Shown: in pieces, positions 22,669 to 35,889 of the stretch
How positions within the stretch are numbered: the stretch's first letter is position 1
How the letters are laid out: every line of letters begins with the position of its first letter
Origin: Atrina japonica
Lineage: Eukaryota > Mollusca > Bivalvia > Pterioida > Pinnidae
Length of the DNA stretch: 64,000 nt
Assembly (NCBI GenBank): GCA_030159075.1
Contig: BROG01000346.1
Location: forward strand, 677,001 to 741,000
Direction: 5' to 3'
The notes under the pieces: model-generated
The model's database searches: none
The model's input: the letters and a program-made list of their open reading frames with translations, nothing else
What the model was told of the DNA's origin: nothing
Position numbers and translations under genes: made by a program

Positions 22669-24139
22669 TTTCTTACTTTGGGATACAGTTTTCAATTCTG
22701 CATTCAACCGCGGAAGTAATTGATCCCGAAAAGGTCACGTATAATTAAGGTGTGACATGCCATAGGGGACTTGCCTACATTTACGATCAGATATACTAAT
22801 ATCAGTATTATACCCTAAAATAATTATACCCACACGCCACTTAAAGGATTGAGGACGCCGGTATGTAAAAAATGTGACACAATTACAATAAGCAGATGTG
22901 TTGTTCCTAAACTTAACCATCGCAAAGTGCTTAATGCCAAGTATGTTCTAAATGAACCAAGAGGCAAAATGTATAAAAATTTGAAAAATCTGAAATTTGC
23001 TACTTTTCATTGGCAAAATTTGGAATTGGAGGTTCAATTCTCAATTATTACAAGAAAATGTGCGCTTAACTGGTGTTAACAAATAAATTAAAATTTTCGT
23101 ATATGTTCCAAATTCAAATTATCAAATGATTCTATAATTGGTGTTCATAAACAGAGTCATTCCGAAATTAGATCTCAGTATTAATATGGTAATTATAAAA
23201 GCTGGTTAGGTACATGAAATGACCCTGATGAGCCATGGCATGTCCGAAGCAAGATAATATATGTATATTTTGAAGAGCTCTCCAGTTGTATAAAAACAAA
23301 GGAAATTGAACTGACCAATACAATAATGATTACCTACCTTAATAGCGTCTTACACTTTAAATTCCAAACAGAAAATGTGTGCTTCTATTTACAACTTCAG
23401 GTATTTGGCAAACATCACTCCGTCTGATGTGAGATGCTCCGCGCTTCAATTTGCAGGATTCTTTTTGAAAGTGGTAATATGCGTTGTATCGTGGATTTCT
23501 CAGCTGTTTGTGATTTTTCTAACATGCAGTATGTTATTAACAAATCGGATTTCATTGTAATTAATTATATTTTGGATAGAATATGCACATCTGTATGCAG
23601 TGTTTTATATGAGAGAATGTTTTGTTACATTTTCCCGAGCTTTAGGCGAGGAAGAAAACGATGCACATAAAGTGTTATTGACATATATATATATATATAT
23701 ATATAATGTCCTTGCTTTCTTAATCCCATGCATATGAAGACGTCCTACTGGTAATTAAATATGTCACCTGTATTATGAACATTGCCAATTTAATTAGGGT
23801 TCCTTTAAAGGGCGCAACCTACCGTGAAAAATAACCTTTGTTAAGAGTCCACTGAAAAACCAACGACTCTCATTATCTATGCCGAGCGCCGAAAGACCGA
23901 CGACTCCAGGTACTTCTCAGATATGACCCTTGCCGGGAAGCTAACAATTAGTTAACACGCTTACAAGGAAAATACTCCGCCTATTAAGAAGGGAGATAAC
24001 TAGTTCAGAATTTCTTGTAACTTTGAGATATATGATTTGCACTATAAATAACAACTATACTTTTTTATCTTGTTTTATTGATATATTCTGCATAAACTTA
24101 TTTTTATAACGTCAAAATAAAAGTAAAGAATCGTAACTT
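22669..24139. other. Intergenic, no gene seen
   Basis: A short (TA)n lies at 23682-23705. The stretch 23800-23990 has higher GC than its surroundings and could be an unrecognised repeat. No gene recognised. Confidence 0.4.
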
Positions 24140-24335
24140 CAAGTCCATAAAAATACGACCCATGGGATATACAAATGGTCTCAACATGAAGAACAGTTGT
24201 GAATCCCAAACGGGATGGGACCAGGTGTCTCGAAGGAGTCAGCGTCCCTTGTTAACAATCCATATCTGTCGCAAATGTTACATGGAAATATATTCGAAAG
24301 GATTAATCCTGTCGAGTTCGGTGAAAAGGGTTTTG
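24140..24335 (-). mobile_element. PLE-C tail fragment
   Basis: On the minus strand it carries the family blocks ACCGAACTCG, CATGTAACATTTGCG, CTGACTCCTTCGAG and CCTGGTCCCATCCCGTTTGG, in the same order as the copies at 35136, 40098 and 60325. Confidence 0.6.
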
Positions 24336-25009
24336 GTGATTTGATAAGAATTCGACGTTCCCATTGCAAATGCCACATAATTCTATAGGTAGGAAGACCT
24401 CACCATTACAATAACAATACCAAATGATTCGAAATTGAATCGGAGACGGCTCTTTTAGATAATGGAAAAAAAAAATTCTAGTCCACATCATTTTTACATT
24501 GGTTATTTATTTTCAATTATCAAGTTATCATTTAAATGTCCGTCATCATCATAATCATCATCATCATTATCATCAACATCATCATCATCATCATCATCAA
24601 AGATATTTTTGTCATTATCAATATGTTGAAAATAACACTTCGGTTTTAATATACACGATGAGAATTTATTTTCCCTGTCGATTTGATACATTTCTGTTTT
24701 ATCTATGTCATACAAAAGTATTATGTTACACGGGAAATAACCACCCGTCCGGTTTCCTCAAGAATATTCCATTTAAATACACAGTCACACATGCACCCTT
24801 GTTTGATATATTGGGCTAATTCTGTGTACAGCATCGTTGACGTACACTGAACATGTGAGCCAGTACGTGTTTTAGCAAATTTATTTTTAGGAATAGTGTA
24901 CTGTGAGAATTAAAGAACAATTGAAATTTTATCTTAGGGTTAGAGCCGCTAATCAGGGAATTTGATATAAGTACAAATAAAGAAGTACCAATAAATAACA
25001 ATATAAAAA
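24336..25009. other. Intergenic with a (CAT)n tract
   Basis: An imperfect (CAT)n lies at 24541-24600 and produces His-rich and Asp-rich ORFs that I reject as genes. Nothing else seen. Confidence 0.5.
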
Positions 25010-25226
25010 TCTGAGATACCAAAGTATAAATCAATAGGATGTCCAGGACATAGATACATATCCGGTTAAAATAGACAAACACGGACCTCTGGAAACCAAG
25101 AGGTGGGATCAGGTGCCATGGAGGAGTAAGCATCCCCTGTCGACCGGTCACAACGGCCGTGAGTCCACAGTCAAGTCCAATGAAACACGTGAGGAGTGTA
25201 TCCTCGTCACAATTGGTACAGACGTC

Positions 25227-25436
25227 TCAACAACCGCCAACGAAAAGGCAACTCAACATTTCACTTAGTGAAACAGAGTAGTCGCAAACAAGACTATTAT
25301 ACCGACCATAAAATTTGCGGAACGTTGACATTAAACGCGGTTTTCGATATCCCTGTGTCAATAATTTGTCAGTGAGTAGTTTACCTCTGTATATGAAATC
25401 TTCATGTGTTGTGCACGCACTGGCATATCGGATCAT
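25227..25436 (-). pseudogene. PLE-B reverse transcriptase, C-terminal piece
   Basis: About 70 residues containing RGKLLTDKLL, a STFRKFYGRYNSLV segment and a final S-L-S-E-M-L. These match the helical end region that follows the reverse transcriptase in this Penelope-like clade. It is out of frame with the core because of a one-base deletion near 25494 (three A where the copy at 43.7 kb has four). The same block, decayed, occurs at 45350-45500. Confidence 0.75.
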
Positions 25437-25483
25437 TTGTGAAATATAAACTCCATATGCAGGTGACTGAGGGATATTACTAC

Positions 25484-26242
25484 TTAAATGTGGAAATTTA
25501 CGATGGGAAAGCCGAAATCGTCGCGTTTATCGTATAGCTTAGTTGCTAATTTCCCGTCTGTGTTTATATTAAGTAAAATGTCTAAGTATGAAGCGTGTGT
25601 ACTTGATTCTGTTGTATCTTTAATTTCTAGTTCCCTGGGATATATCGCATTGACATATGTATGAAAATTGTCATTATTAATTGACAAAACGTCGTCGATA
25701 TATCTAAATGTCAAATTAAAGGACACCGCTAACATTTTCTTCTTTTGATTCAGCAGTTTCTGAATGAAGTCTGCTTCGTATGAATAAAGGAACAGCTTGG
25801 CCAATAAAGGAGCACAATTGGTTCCCATAGGAATGCCGACAGTTTGTTGAAAGACCACGTCTCCGAACATTACAAATATATTGTCTATTAGAAATTCCAA
25901 CATGTTTTTTATATCAACTTCAGTATACTTATGTGTAGAATCAGAGTGGTGTTTGACGAAATAAGTATCCTGATAGCCAATCACTAGATATTTAAATTTT
26001 CGGGTACCACCTTTAGTGAAAAAGCAGTTGTCTATGATGCTAAAAAGTCTTTCTTTTAATTTCTTATGTGGAATAGTAGTGTAAAGAGTTGAGAAATCAT
26101 AAGTTTTGATACCGTGAATTCGAGAAAAATTGTGTGCCTTCAAATTTTCCAAAAGCTGTTTAGAATTTTTAAGTATCCACATCTGATACACCGCTTCAGC
26201 AATACAGTATTTTTTAAGTTTCTCCTTAACGCTGTCTGGCAA
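25484..26242 (-). pseudogene. PLE-B reverse transcriptase core
   Basis: This encodes the catalytic palm and fingers of a Penelope-like reverse transcriptase, which copies element RNA into DNA. Visible motifs: YDFSTLYTTIPH (first catalytic Asp region), GIPMGTNCAPLLA (motif B region), FRYIDDVLS with the Asp-Asp pair intact, and KLYDKRDDFGFP after it. The frame opens with TTG, not ATG, because a frameshift around 26225-26245 separates it from the upstream KLHKKYKQ and AGSSKCSTKPLS motifs (about 26323-26243), which lie in another frame. The downstream end is cut by a one-base deletion. It is about 250 residues of a protein that would normally be much longer. Confidence 0.85.
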
Positions 26243-26422
26243 GGAGTAAAGATAAAGGTTTGGTAGAACATTTGCTGGATCCTGCTATACTTTGCTTATA
26301 TTTTTTATGAAGTTTAGGTTTCCTGGTAGCTCGAAATTAATCCGGCAAATGTCGGACACGTGATGAAGGATCTCGTCCTTTGGCAGCTACGTGGAGGATT
26401 TAAATTCGTATTATACCCAAAT

Positions 26423-27400
26423 CTAATAAAAATTATAGTAAATAAAAACTATATTATTTGAGGCTTTGTCTGCTGGTACCAGTACATATTGGTCATGTAA
26501 CCTATCCAGTTCAGTTACTACTTCTGGATCATTAAATACAGAGGGATAACGTGTTTTCATAATCCCTTTAAGTTTTCGAATACGAGATTTTATCAACCAT
26601 CGTATGGCTTTCAGCCATTCAGACAAAGTGTCTGGTTCTACGTCTTCATGTTTGGCCCATCGTCTGGCATAATCTTCGACAGAATCCATAACTAAACTGA
26701 AATTCTGACGCCAATTAAAGGAACGGGCTTCCCGGTATTTAGGGCCCCTTAAAATAAGATTTTTGAGGCTTTCATTTTCAACAATAGAAACGTCGCCGGT
26801 AATGACATGCCCGATAGTATTGTATTTGAAAGGAGATGAAGCACATGAACATTTGACAGTGTTGTGTAGAAGATGTTTGATGTCTAGGCACTGCAAAACC
26901 TGTTTGTAATTGAATAGCTTGGATGTGATGCTAGGTGTATAGCTATATGAAATGCAAGGCGTGCTCTTCAGTTTAAAATATGGTGGAATACAGGACTGAA
27001 CTTTTTTGTGATTTAGAACATTGCCAATGTTTAAAGCGTCTATGCCTTTATTTGTAAATTTAAGTTTAAGTAAAAGACGTTTCTGTTTAGAACAGTCATC
27101 GTTTGTAACGTGTGCAGGCTTAAACAGCCTGTGATAAGCGATGTCCATTATAATGGAGTTCAGTATGTATTCTGGGGTTGAATAATCCGTGTAGGGGTTC
27201 ATTCTTGCTTCCTGAAAAAGTTTATTGAGATTTGTAAAAGGAACAGAATAAAGTTTGCTGCGGATGTGATGAAGACCCAATTTTTTGTTAACGTAAGGTA
27301 AAAGAGATGAAAAAGTGACATCATATATGTAGGGTCGGTTGTATGAACGATGTCCGTGACTTCGTTTACGTCTTACGTTAGAATTAAAAAGTTCCATCAC
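26423..27400 (-). pseudogene. PLE-B protein, N-terminal region
   Basis: A 325-residue open frame starting with Met-Met at 27400. It has a basic start (R-R-K-R), an internal C-x-C-x-x-S-x-F-x-Y motif followed by GHVITGD, a G-P-K-Y-R-E-A block, and VLVPADKASNNIVFI at the end. The last is the usual entry into the reverse transcriptase domain of this clade. The frame then stops at 26423, about 180 bases before the core, and the linking sequence is out of frame. The N-terminal function is not established; nucleic acid binding is plausible. Confidence 0.8.
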
Positions 27401-27415
27401 ATTAACACCATTACA

Positions 27416-27866
27416 CAGTGGGCTTGATAGATTGCCTACACTTTGGATATTATCGTTACATCCATAGGGATATGCAGTGCTAACAAATGATAGGAAATTC
27501 TTGACAGCAGTCTATAACTTTTATATACCGCATTGTAAAATGAAATATTACTCTTAACACTGTACACATATAACTACTGCTAAACGTTCAAGTGATTGGA
27601 AGTTCTCGGAAAATTTTCTGGAACCACCAACAATTAAATCATCACAGCAGTCCAGGGACCCGTTTTACGAAAGGTCCTAAGTCCTAAATCCAAACCTAAA
27701 TCCTTACTACCATGGTAACACATCGCTGATTGGTCAGTCCCATGACAAGAAGGACTTATGACTTCTGGACCCAGGAAAAGATCTTCAGAAACACCTGAAA
27801 ACTACATACAATTAGTCGTTATGATAATTTACATCGATTGCTTATTGTTTCCATATCAATGTCAAT
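27416..27866. other. 5' flank of the PLE, with a small repeat
   Basis: No gene. Bases about 27645-27785 look like a short dispersed element (GGGACCCGTTTTACGAAAGG and AAGTCCTAAATCC blocks, with a loosely inverted GGACCCAGG at the far end). Confidence 0.35.
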
Positions 27867-28148
27867 GTTTGTTTATTGTTTGTTTATTGTTGTTTAACGT
27901 CACACTCAAGAATCCTTTACTCATATGGAGACGTCGCCGAATGCCGTTAAAAGGGCTTCAAATTTTGGCGTATGCGTGGCACTTACGGCCATTAAGCAGT
28001 GAGGGTTCTTTAAAGGGCCGACATCTACTGTGACGCGGGACCTCGGTTTTACTGTGTCATCCGAAAGACATGAGACCAGCCTGCCGTCGGCTGGACTCTA
28101 ACTCACGATCAAGAGTTGAGCGGGCTACCAACTGAGCCTGGTCGGCTC
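27867..28148 (-). mobile_element. SINE-A copy 5
   Basis: Full length in reverse. The (CAAA)n-type tail starts at 27867 and the head ends with the complement of GAGCCGACCAGGCTCAGTTG. A small insertion lies in the GCCG-TTAAAAGGGCTTC region. Confidence 0.8.
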
Positions 28149-28250
28149 CTCGATAGTCAATGAAATAATATGAGAACGAATCGAAAGTAATGTTTTCGAC
28201 ATCCATTGTCCAGATATCTGCTACATTTCAAACACGCTGTAAAAGATTCA

Positions 28251-28548
28251 CGATGGCACCTGTTCCCATTTCTGGGTTTCCAGAGGTCCGTGGTTGTCCA
28301 ATGTTCACTAGATTTGTATATGTATCCTGGACATTCTGGAGAATTATACTCTGGTATCTGAGATTTTTATATAAGGATTTGCTTTAAATAAAACAGTTTC
28401 AGATACCAAGGTATAAAGATTTAGACACACAGATAAAAATACAATCATCGTTGATACCAAAATATAAATCGACAGGATATCAGTGATACATAAAAAAATC
28501 GGGTGGATATCGGACAAACGCGGACCTCTGGAAATCCAGAGTAACCTA
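28251..28548. mobile_element. PLE-B tail fragments, tail-to-tail pair
   Basis: A plus-strand tail (28251-28372) meets minus-strand tails (28396-28440 and 28441-28548) end to end with about 23 bases between. The region can fold back on itself. Confidence 0.7.
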
Positions 28549-28679
28549 ATGCTATAATACGCATCCTTATCGATTTGGAATGTGACAAAGACACGAAGTG
28601 CACTCTACATTAAAATATGTTTCTATACTAATTATTCTTTAAATAAATACATGATAAGGATACAGTGATACTTGCAATT

Positions 28680-28830
28680 TTACTTAAAGACCCCTTAGGA
28701 ACACAACAAAACCAGCCTTTATAGGGAGGCGGTCTTTATATAAAGGTTGATTTGTACACGAATGGTACTATTGGGGACATTTAGTCTTGAGAAACAGGTG
28801 GTCACTGAAGCATGTTTTACCGTAATTTGG
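28680..28830 (+). repeat. Family J repeat
   Basis: Shares CCCCTTAGGAACACAACAAA, GGTTGATTTGTACACGAATG and GGTACTATTGGGGACA with 2095-2325 and 29100-29245. Confidence 0.5.
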
Positions 28831-29099
28831 AATTTTGGAGTAGCATTTTGATTATTTTTATAACAAAAATGATAAAAATATTTTTTAATTCAAAATTGAA
28901 TAAATTGTATATATTTTCTATTTTCGTAAACATTCATGATGGCAACAACAAAATGAATATATTGTGTATATAGTTCACAATGTGCCGTATTTGTTGACAT
29001 TATCATAAAGTTGTGTCGGAGCGGTAACGTGGCTAACTAAAACACGTTAGCGTATGGTATTCAAATACTATTTCTAAGCTTATATTTTATAGTGAAGTT

Positions 29100-29238
29100 T
29101 GTACATAACGACTTATTAGGGACACAAGAAAACCGATCTTTGTAATGAGTCTTTATATAGAGGTTGATTTGTACACAAATGGTGCTGTTGGGTATAGCAA
29201 AATCGGTCTTTGTGACCAGATGGTCTTTATAAAGCAGG

Positions 29239-29245
<7 letters not shown>
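29100..29245 (+). repeat. Family J repeat
   Basis: It ends with TTTATAAAGCAGGTTTTAAT, matching the right terminal repeat of the clean J MITE at 52951-53075, and runs straight into a (TA)n tract. Confidence 0.5.
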
Positions 29246-29274
<29 letters not shown>

Positions 29275-29302
29275 GATAAATAGATAGATAGATAGATAGA
29301 TG
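29243..29302. repeat. (TA)n-(GATA)n microsatellite
   Basis: TA run followed by six GATA units. Confidence 0.9.
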
Positions 29303-29955
<653 letters not shown>

Positions 29956-30544
29956 AAGAACTAAAACCAACAACACTATATATCCTAGGGTGTTGGATCT
30001 AAGCAGTAGATACAAGTCAAGAAAAGTATATATAAAGCACTAAAATGACTAACGTAACGGACAAAATGAATGTCAAATTTCCGGGACGATCTGTCCCCCC
30101 ATCAGGACAAAATGGTTAAAATAACATGAACAAAATTGCACAGATACACACATACTCGCACGTAATCACATACTCTCACACACACACAACTGGAAAACAA
30201 AAGAAAAACTACATGATACAAGTATATTACGATCAAGTTACAAAATAACTGAAAATTGAAATCACACAAATGGATAACTAAAAACCTACCAAGGAAATGT
30301 GCATATAACTGCATATAACTAGATCTTTGTGAAAGTGAAAGAAAAACTGCGAAGTTACAAAATGACTTTGATCTATAAAGTAAAAACACGTTAAATTCAA
30401 AAGTCAGTCTGACAGAATGAAAGCAATTCGGTGGATTCGATGCATCACAAGTTCGGCCCATCACTCCCGAACAATATACAAATCCCAGCATTTGAGTGGA
30501 TTCGATATAAATGAATGAATGAATGAACGCCGAAGGATTCGAGC

Positions 30545-30547
<3 letters not shown>
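29956..30547. other. Intergenic, no gene seen
   Basis: A CA-rich patch is near 30145-30190. The long minus-strand ORF here is composition-driven and has no domain I recognise. Confidence 0.4.
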
Positions 30548-30580
<33 letters not shown>

Positions 30581-30603
30581 CATACACACACAGACACACA
30601 CAG

Positions 30604-30637
<34 letters not shown>
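30548..30637. repeat. (CA)n-(TA)n microsatellite
   Basis: Two CA runs separated by a short interruption, then a TA run. Confidence 0.95.
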
Positions 30638-31212
30638 TCCTCTGTACGTTTATTTTGATAATGTTTTACTTCCCTTCAAGAAAATTGGTTTGCCATATGC
30701 CAATTAGGCGATGTTTAACGCACTGGTCTTGTCTCGATGCATTGTCTCATCCGAGAGACAAGGGAGATTAAAACGCTTGGGCATAGTAACGGTCACGATA
30801 ATTTAATTGACCGTACCAGTGTTAAGTGAATGTTAACATTTTCTTTTCAAATCAATAAACTTTTTAATTACCTCTAACCTGCCTGAATACAATCCATAGC
30901 ACAGTTCAAAATGTGTGGATCTTCATTAAGAGCTCGTGACTGGGTCATATGTTTGATCAGCAATTTAATAGTATAAATATATACATGTATTTTTAAAACG
31001 GATATATCCGTGGCCATGTTTATACAACACTGAACTTTCAAACCTGATGTCGCACCTCTGGGTTTGAGCCTTGATAAAAAAAATAAGCTGATTTGGGGAG
31101 TTTATATGTCAACCATTGTTTTAAGAAACATACATTTATTTAGATTGCATATTCTTACTGCAAAAGTTTATCTTGAAAATTAAAATTGTAGTTCAATTAA
31201 TGAACATATTAC
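30638..31212. other. Intergenic, no gene seen
   Basis: A possible SINE-D-like remnant near 31030-31100. No gene. Confidence 0.35.
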
Positions 31213-31581
31213 CCTATACAGAGTTATTTTCGCCCATGTTATTTTCAGCCGTGTTATTTTCACCCTATTACACTTGTAAAACTTTAAATTCGTCCAGACT
31301 ACATTCAGGAAATGTGTGTGTAAGATGTGTTACAATTAGCGATTTAATATGATTTGCTTTTTTGCGAAGTTTTATTTAACGATTAATACTTTGCATATCT
31401 ACTTTCTCCATGATTGCATTCATTTTTTTTAAACACCTTTGTGTTCTTTTAAAATGAAATTATATAATAGATGATCTCTGCAATCAATAAAATAGATTAA
31501 TTTACCGTTTTGAATTCGCCCATTGTCGATGAGGGCGAAAGGGGCGAAAATAAAACATGGGCGAACATTTTCTTGTATATA
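31213..31581 (+). mobile_element. TTTTCGCCC MITE-like element
   Basis: Inverted ends: left TATACAGAGTTATTTTCGCC, right (minus strand) TATATACAAGAAAATGTTCG. The interior carries repeated 'gttatttt(c)gccc' blocks on the left and GGGCGAAA blocks on the right. It is about 370 bp with no ORF. A reversed decayed copy is at 12971. Confidence 0.6.
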
Positions 31582-31671
31582 CTATTACAAAATCCATCGG
31601 TCTACTTGCCTGGGTGATAAACCATGGCTTTGCTCACGTGACTTTAGCAGGATTATCGATGGATTCCACGG

Positions 31672-31797
31672 TTCCATGGCACCTGATCCCACCTCTTGGT
31701 TTCCAGAGGTCCGTGTTTGTCCATTTTTACCGGATTTGTATCTATGTCCTGGACATCCTATTGATTTATACTTTGGTATCTGAGATTTTTATATTTC
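31672..31797 (+). mobile_element. PLE-B tail fragment
   Basis: Only the last 125 bases of the element, from the CATGGCACCTGATCCCACCT block to the TATCTGAGATTTTTATA end. Confidence 0.75.
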
Positions 31798-32640
31798 AGT
31801 TTATGATTTTTTTTTTCACTAGACCAGTGGGCGATTCATTGAAACCATCATTCTCTCGCCACTAGTATATACACGTAATTGTTACACATATAATTCACAT
31901 TCGAGGTGTTGATGAATTCTTTGAAAAACTCGCCTGACCATACGCCAATTCGTATAATTTGAATTCGTCATAATGCATTACATATACATGAATATCAATT
32001 GTGAACGGGGGTGATAAGTTACACACATACACTTAATTTTGTAACTAGTTTTTATCTATCTCCATTTCTTTGGGTTTTTTTTGTTGGAATTGTGTTTTAC
32101 ACCAAAACAAACTGTTTTTTTATTCAGTTATATAGTGACAACTAATTTTCAGTAGTGTAGGACAGAACCTGGTTATAAGTATCTGGCCTTGGCTTAGGTC
32201 TGGGGGACAATCACGGACATTCTAAATATCTTAACATATCTATAATTTCTATTGTGGTTACAATATCTGAAAGATGAGTGAGAAAGTCCAGTTACTTTGT
32301 ACTTTTGAAAAATGAAAATTTTCGATAGAAGTCAAATTGTCCAAAATGAATAGCCCACGTTTACTGATTGAGAATTGGTTTATAACTAGCTGAGAGAAGT
32401 TGCAAATGTACAGCGCTCAATTTCATTCAGAAATCAAGAAAACATACCAGGGATAAAGATGTTAAGATACACTGGGAAAGGGATATAATCAACATCACCA
32501 AAGTGTGTATAATGTACAGTCAATTTCCGATAAATCATTACATTTTGTTATTAAAAAATTAAGGCCGTTTATCGAGTTTGGCGATGATTTGAGTTCTCAC
32601 ATCTTGGAGAAAACAGAGTTACTGTCTTTATACTGTCTAG
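31798..32640. other. Intergenic, no gene seen
   Basis: Nothing recognised. Confidence 0.5.
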
Positions 32641-32735
32641 ACCGTTGCCACTGCTGGTGGGCCGTTGGATTCCCCGAGGGTATACATAAACCTAGTACCT
32701 GGTATTTCGGTACCAGCTAGTAATCTTATACTTAA
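32641..32735 (+). repeat. Dispersed repeat G, copy 3
   Basis: The best-preserved copy: CCGTTGCCACTGCTGGTGGG, then CCCCGAGGGTATACATAAAC, then CTAGTACCTGGTATTTCGGT. Confidence 0.5.
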
Positions 32736-32794
32736 GTAATATTTGGCACTGATAGCACATTTAAATTTCTAAATTCTTCTGAAGCTAGGATAGC

Positions 32795-32990
32795 CATGTT
32801 TTTACAATGGTTACCCTTAGACGGAATTTGATTATACGTTTAGATTGATTATTTGGCATTGTCTGATACCACCTATTTTTTAGAAAATATATTTTAAACT
32901 GGAGCTCAAATGATGAAATGTTACTGACAGAAACGATCATCTTGAGCATTATAACTTTGGTATTAAGTTTATAACATATCATAAATACAT
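32795..32990 (+). repeat. Dispersed repeat L, copy 2
   Basis: Shares TGATACCACCTATTTTTTAG and ACAGAAACGATCATCTTGAG with the copies at 14225 and 57385. Confidence 0.45.
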
Positions 32991-33669
32991 GTATATATCT
33001 TTTATAAACTGGAAAAAGGACAAAGGTTTATTTGAAGTAATTATCTGCTTCATTTAATTCTTCTGTTACCTAGTGTTATTACCACTGCCTAGCTGCCGGT
33101 GACCTATAGTGACCAACTGACCGGCTCATTGATTTCGAACACCTGCACGGCGGTATATCGGGATAATTTACACTTTGGCGGACGCCGATAATTAATTTGG
33201 CGTTATAAAAATAATTTTATATAGCAAGGAAAACTTTTCTGAAAAATGTGACGTAATCGCGAAAATGGCGAAATAATTAGAGAATTGACTGTATATCTTC
33301 TGAAGCTGACGTTGTTCCCCAATACAAAATTCAGTTTAACCATGTAAATACATTGTGACAACTCAAAGCTAAAATCATTTATCTTGTATGAATTTAATCT
33401 GACATTCGCTATAATGGAAAACATTGTTAATGGATACTCATCAGTTTCATAATTAACAAACACGGAATTGATTCAGACTCTGACATTTTGTTTAATCAGT
33501 TTCGTGCAATCTGTGTGTCCTGATATAAAATCAAATGCTAAACAAGTAGCTTTTGCAATGCGTCATGTGTCTAAACGTGACGTAATGCATAATTGTTTTT
33601 GCGTAAAATATCGATACATTATGATATTCGTGTGTTACAACAATTATATGTAAATACTGAAAGTCATGT
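32991..33669. other. Intergenic, no gene seen
   Basis: Nothing recognised beyond AT-rich sequence. Confidence 0.5.
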
Positions 33670-34047
33670 TCTCGTTAAGCAGTCTTAGTAGACAAGTTAT
33701 TGACACAGGGATATCTAAAATCGCGTTTGATGTCAACGTTCCGCAAATTTTACGGTCGGTATAATAGCCTTGTTTGCGATTACTCTGTTTCATTGAAAGA
33801 AATGTTGAGTTATCTGTTCGATAGGGATGGTTGAATCGTCTGTAACAATTCTGACGAGAATTTCTTCCTCGGCAATGGCAATTTTAATTGGACTTTGGAC
33901 TCACGGCGGGTTCGACCGGTCAACAGCGGATGCTGACTCCTCCATGGCACCTGATCCCACCTATGGATTTACATATCTCCAGATTTGTCATTGTATCCCA
34001 GATATCCTGAAGATCAATACTTGGTATGTGAGATTTTATATCTATTA
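33670..34047 (+). mobile_element. PLE-B 3' end, 5'-truncated
   Basis: It begins inside the C-terminal coding segment (TTATTGACACAGGGATATCT) and runs to the terminus. The frame is broken. The tail is diverged in the CCTCCATGGCACCTGATCC block. Confidence 0.75.
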
Positions 34048-35135
34048 AGGTTAGTTAGATAATTTGAGTTTAAATACCAGACTTCTGCTATTTTGTACAA
34101 ATAAATATCAACAATATGCCAATTATTTTCATCTCCCCAGTAAATTGTTACTTATCTAAGAGTATAAATAGAGTTTAATTATAATTACGTCCATTGAACA
34201 TTTTTAATATAGAAAATTAGTTATCCCTAAAAAAAATAAGAGGATAATGACCAAAATAAAAAAAGATTTACGCAAACTTTCTAATAATTTAAAGATATGG
34301 TGTTGATTGCAATGGACATCATGCATTAGACAAAAACGTTATGATCACGGTTTTATATATTAATGTAGATCTATCTAGCTAGCTCAGTTTCAAATTGTTT
34401 GTGGGTGCAGCATAAATATGTTCTAGAAAGCGCATCAGCGTTTCGCAAAAGATGTATCCATTTCCAATAGCATTATAGCTAACATGTAGAAATTCAAATT
34501 AACACCGACATAATATTTTCATCTCCCTGAAAACCCATTGGTATTTTTAGAACAAAGTGTAGTTGCTATGATAGCATTCCAGGCTTTTCAAAAACAGTAA
34601 AACAAAAAATAACACATTTGCTTGATATTTCGAATTTATTTATTTCTTTTCATGTTTTGATTTGCATGTGGATTTGCGCACGTGGTTCAAATATAGGCCA
34701 TAATTTGCTCACGTGGTTCAAATATGTATAATATGGTAGCCCAATTTCCTGAGAGAGTTTTTAATGAATGTCTTACGCGTAAAGAGTAAAGACTTTCTGC
34801 TCCTAAGGTAATTATCATGTGAAGAATGTCAGGTTTCCCATGTGTCTGATTGGATATTTCAAGTTAAATTAATAATTAATTTGAGATGTTTCTTGCATTG
34901 GCAATGTTTTTTTCACAAAACACGGGGTATTATGATAAATCAGTTATAAGTATATATAACTCGTTATTTTCTTGGATGTATTAGATACAAATTGTAAACA
35001 AATATATCAATTTTGCATTAGCTTCTTAAGAAAATATGAAAACGCAGTTCAACCAAGAAAAGATTCCTGAATATTATTTCCAAAATCATTCGCTAAAACG
35101 TTATAATTCAACATGTGTTTAAAATTGATAACTTG
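34048..35135. other. Intergenic, no gene seen
   Basis: A short direct repeat of 'gctcacgtggttcaaatat' occurs at about 34680 and 34709. No gene. Confidence 0.4.
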
Positions 35136-35300
35136 ACCTTTTCACCGAACTCAGGAGGTTTCCATGGAATATTGGCGATGGGTGTGGCATGTTAACAGAG
35201 GAAGCTGACGCCTTCCGGACACGTGGTTCCATCGTGTTTGGGATTGGTCATCGTGCTGAAGCCATTGTTATATTTAATTCGTCGTATCTTAATGGACTCA
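35136..35300 (+). mobile_element. PLE-C tail fragment
   Basis: CCTTTTCACCGAACTCAGGA, GGTGTGGCATGTTAACAGAG and CTTAATGGACTC blocks match 40098 and 60325. Confidence 0.6.
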
Positions 35301-35822
35301 GTTCCACTCAAATAATACATCACGACTTTCATACATTTGACGTTATACGTTTGAATTCTTTTCTAATATGTGCAGGTTTACATCATTAGCTCTATATGCT
35401 GTGTGTGGAATCAGTCAAAATGGTTTGAATACGATTTTAATAAAATCCTTTTAAAATATACTGCCAAGATACTACAAACATAACGCGTTGTGCTTTGGTT
35501 ATAGCAAAATACATATAACCTGGCGGAGTCTCGTGAACCCTGTTTTGAACTGGACAGCTAAAATTTTGGGTAATAAAACATAACATTTAAAATTTCACTG
35601 ACTAGAGTTATCGTTCCTACTTTTCATCATAAATAAGCGAGTATCCAGTTCCCGTGCAAATTGTCATAATCTATTATTCAGTAGAATCATCCGTGTGATA
35701 ATTAAAAGGTTACTCCGCCCCCATCTCATGTGAATTGGACAATAACTAGTCGATCTGGCTTGAAATACTCTGATAGTCTTCATATTTAGTAAATTGTACA
35801 TTCTATGCTAAATGCAGAGAGT

Positions 35823-35889
<67 letters not shown>

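Larger units (their letters stand above)
25010..27415 (-). mobile_element. Penelope-like retroelement PLE-B, near full length, inactive
   Basis: The most complete copy. Reading on the minus strand: an N-terminal region (27400-26423), a reverse transcriptase core (about 26323-25484), a C-terminal region (25470-25227) and a 3' untranslated tail ending at about 25010. The tail is the sequence found alone at many other sites. No GIY-YIG endonuclease domain is visible downstream. At least three frame breaks make it non-functional. Assignment rests on the characteristic reverse transcriptase motifs and the tail. Confidence 0.85.

Noticed and set aside
23221..23255. Hammerhead ribozyme at CTGATGAGCCATGG
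   Set aside because: The following core reads CCGAAGC where GAAA is required, and stem II does not pair.
24499..24819. His-rich ORF and its Asp-rich minus-strand counterpart
   Set aside because: Produced by a (CAT)n microsatellite.
25010..25230. A separate gene in the PLE-B tail (short ORFs containing P-W-H-L-I-P-P-L-G-F-Q-R)
   Set aside because: This phrase recurs at many sites because the tail is repeated; the frames are short and inconsistent between copies.
30102..30623. 173-residue minus-strand ORF with Cys-Val repeats
   Set aside because: The repeats come from (CA)n tracts and the part between has no recognisable domain.
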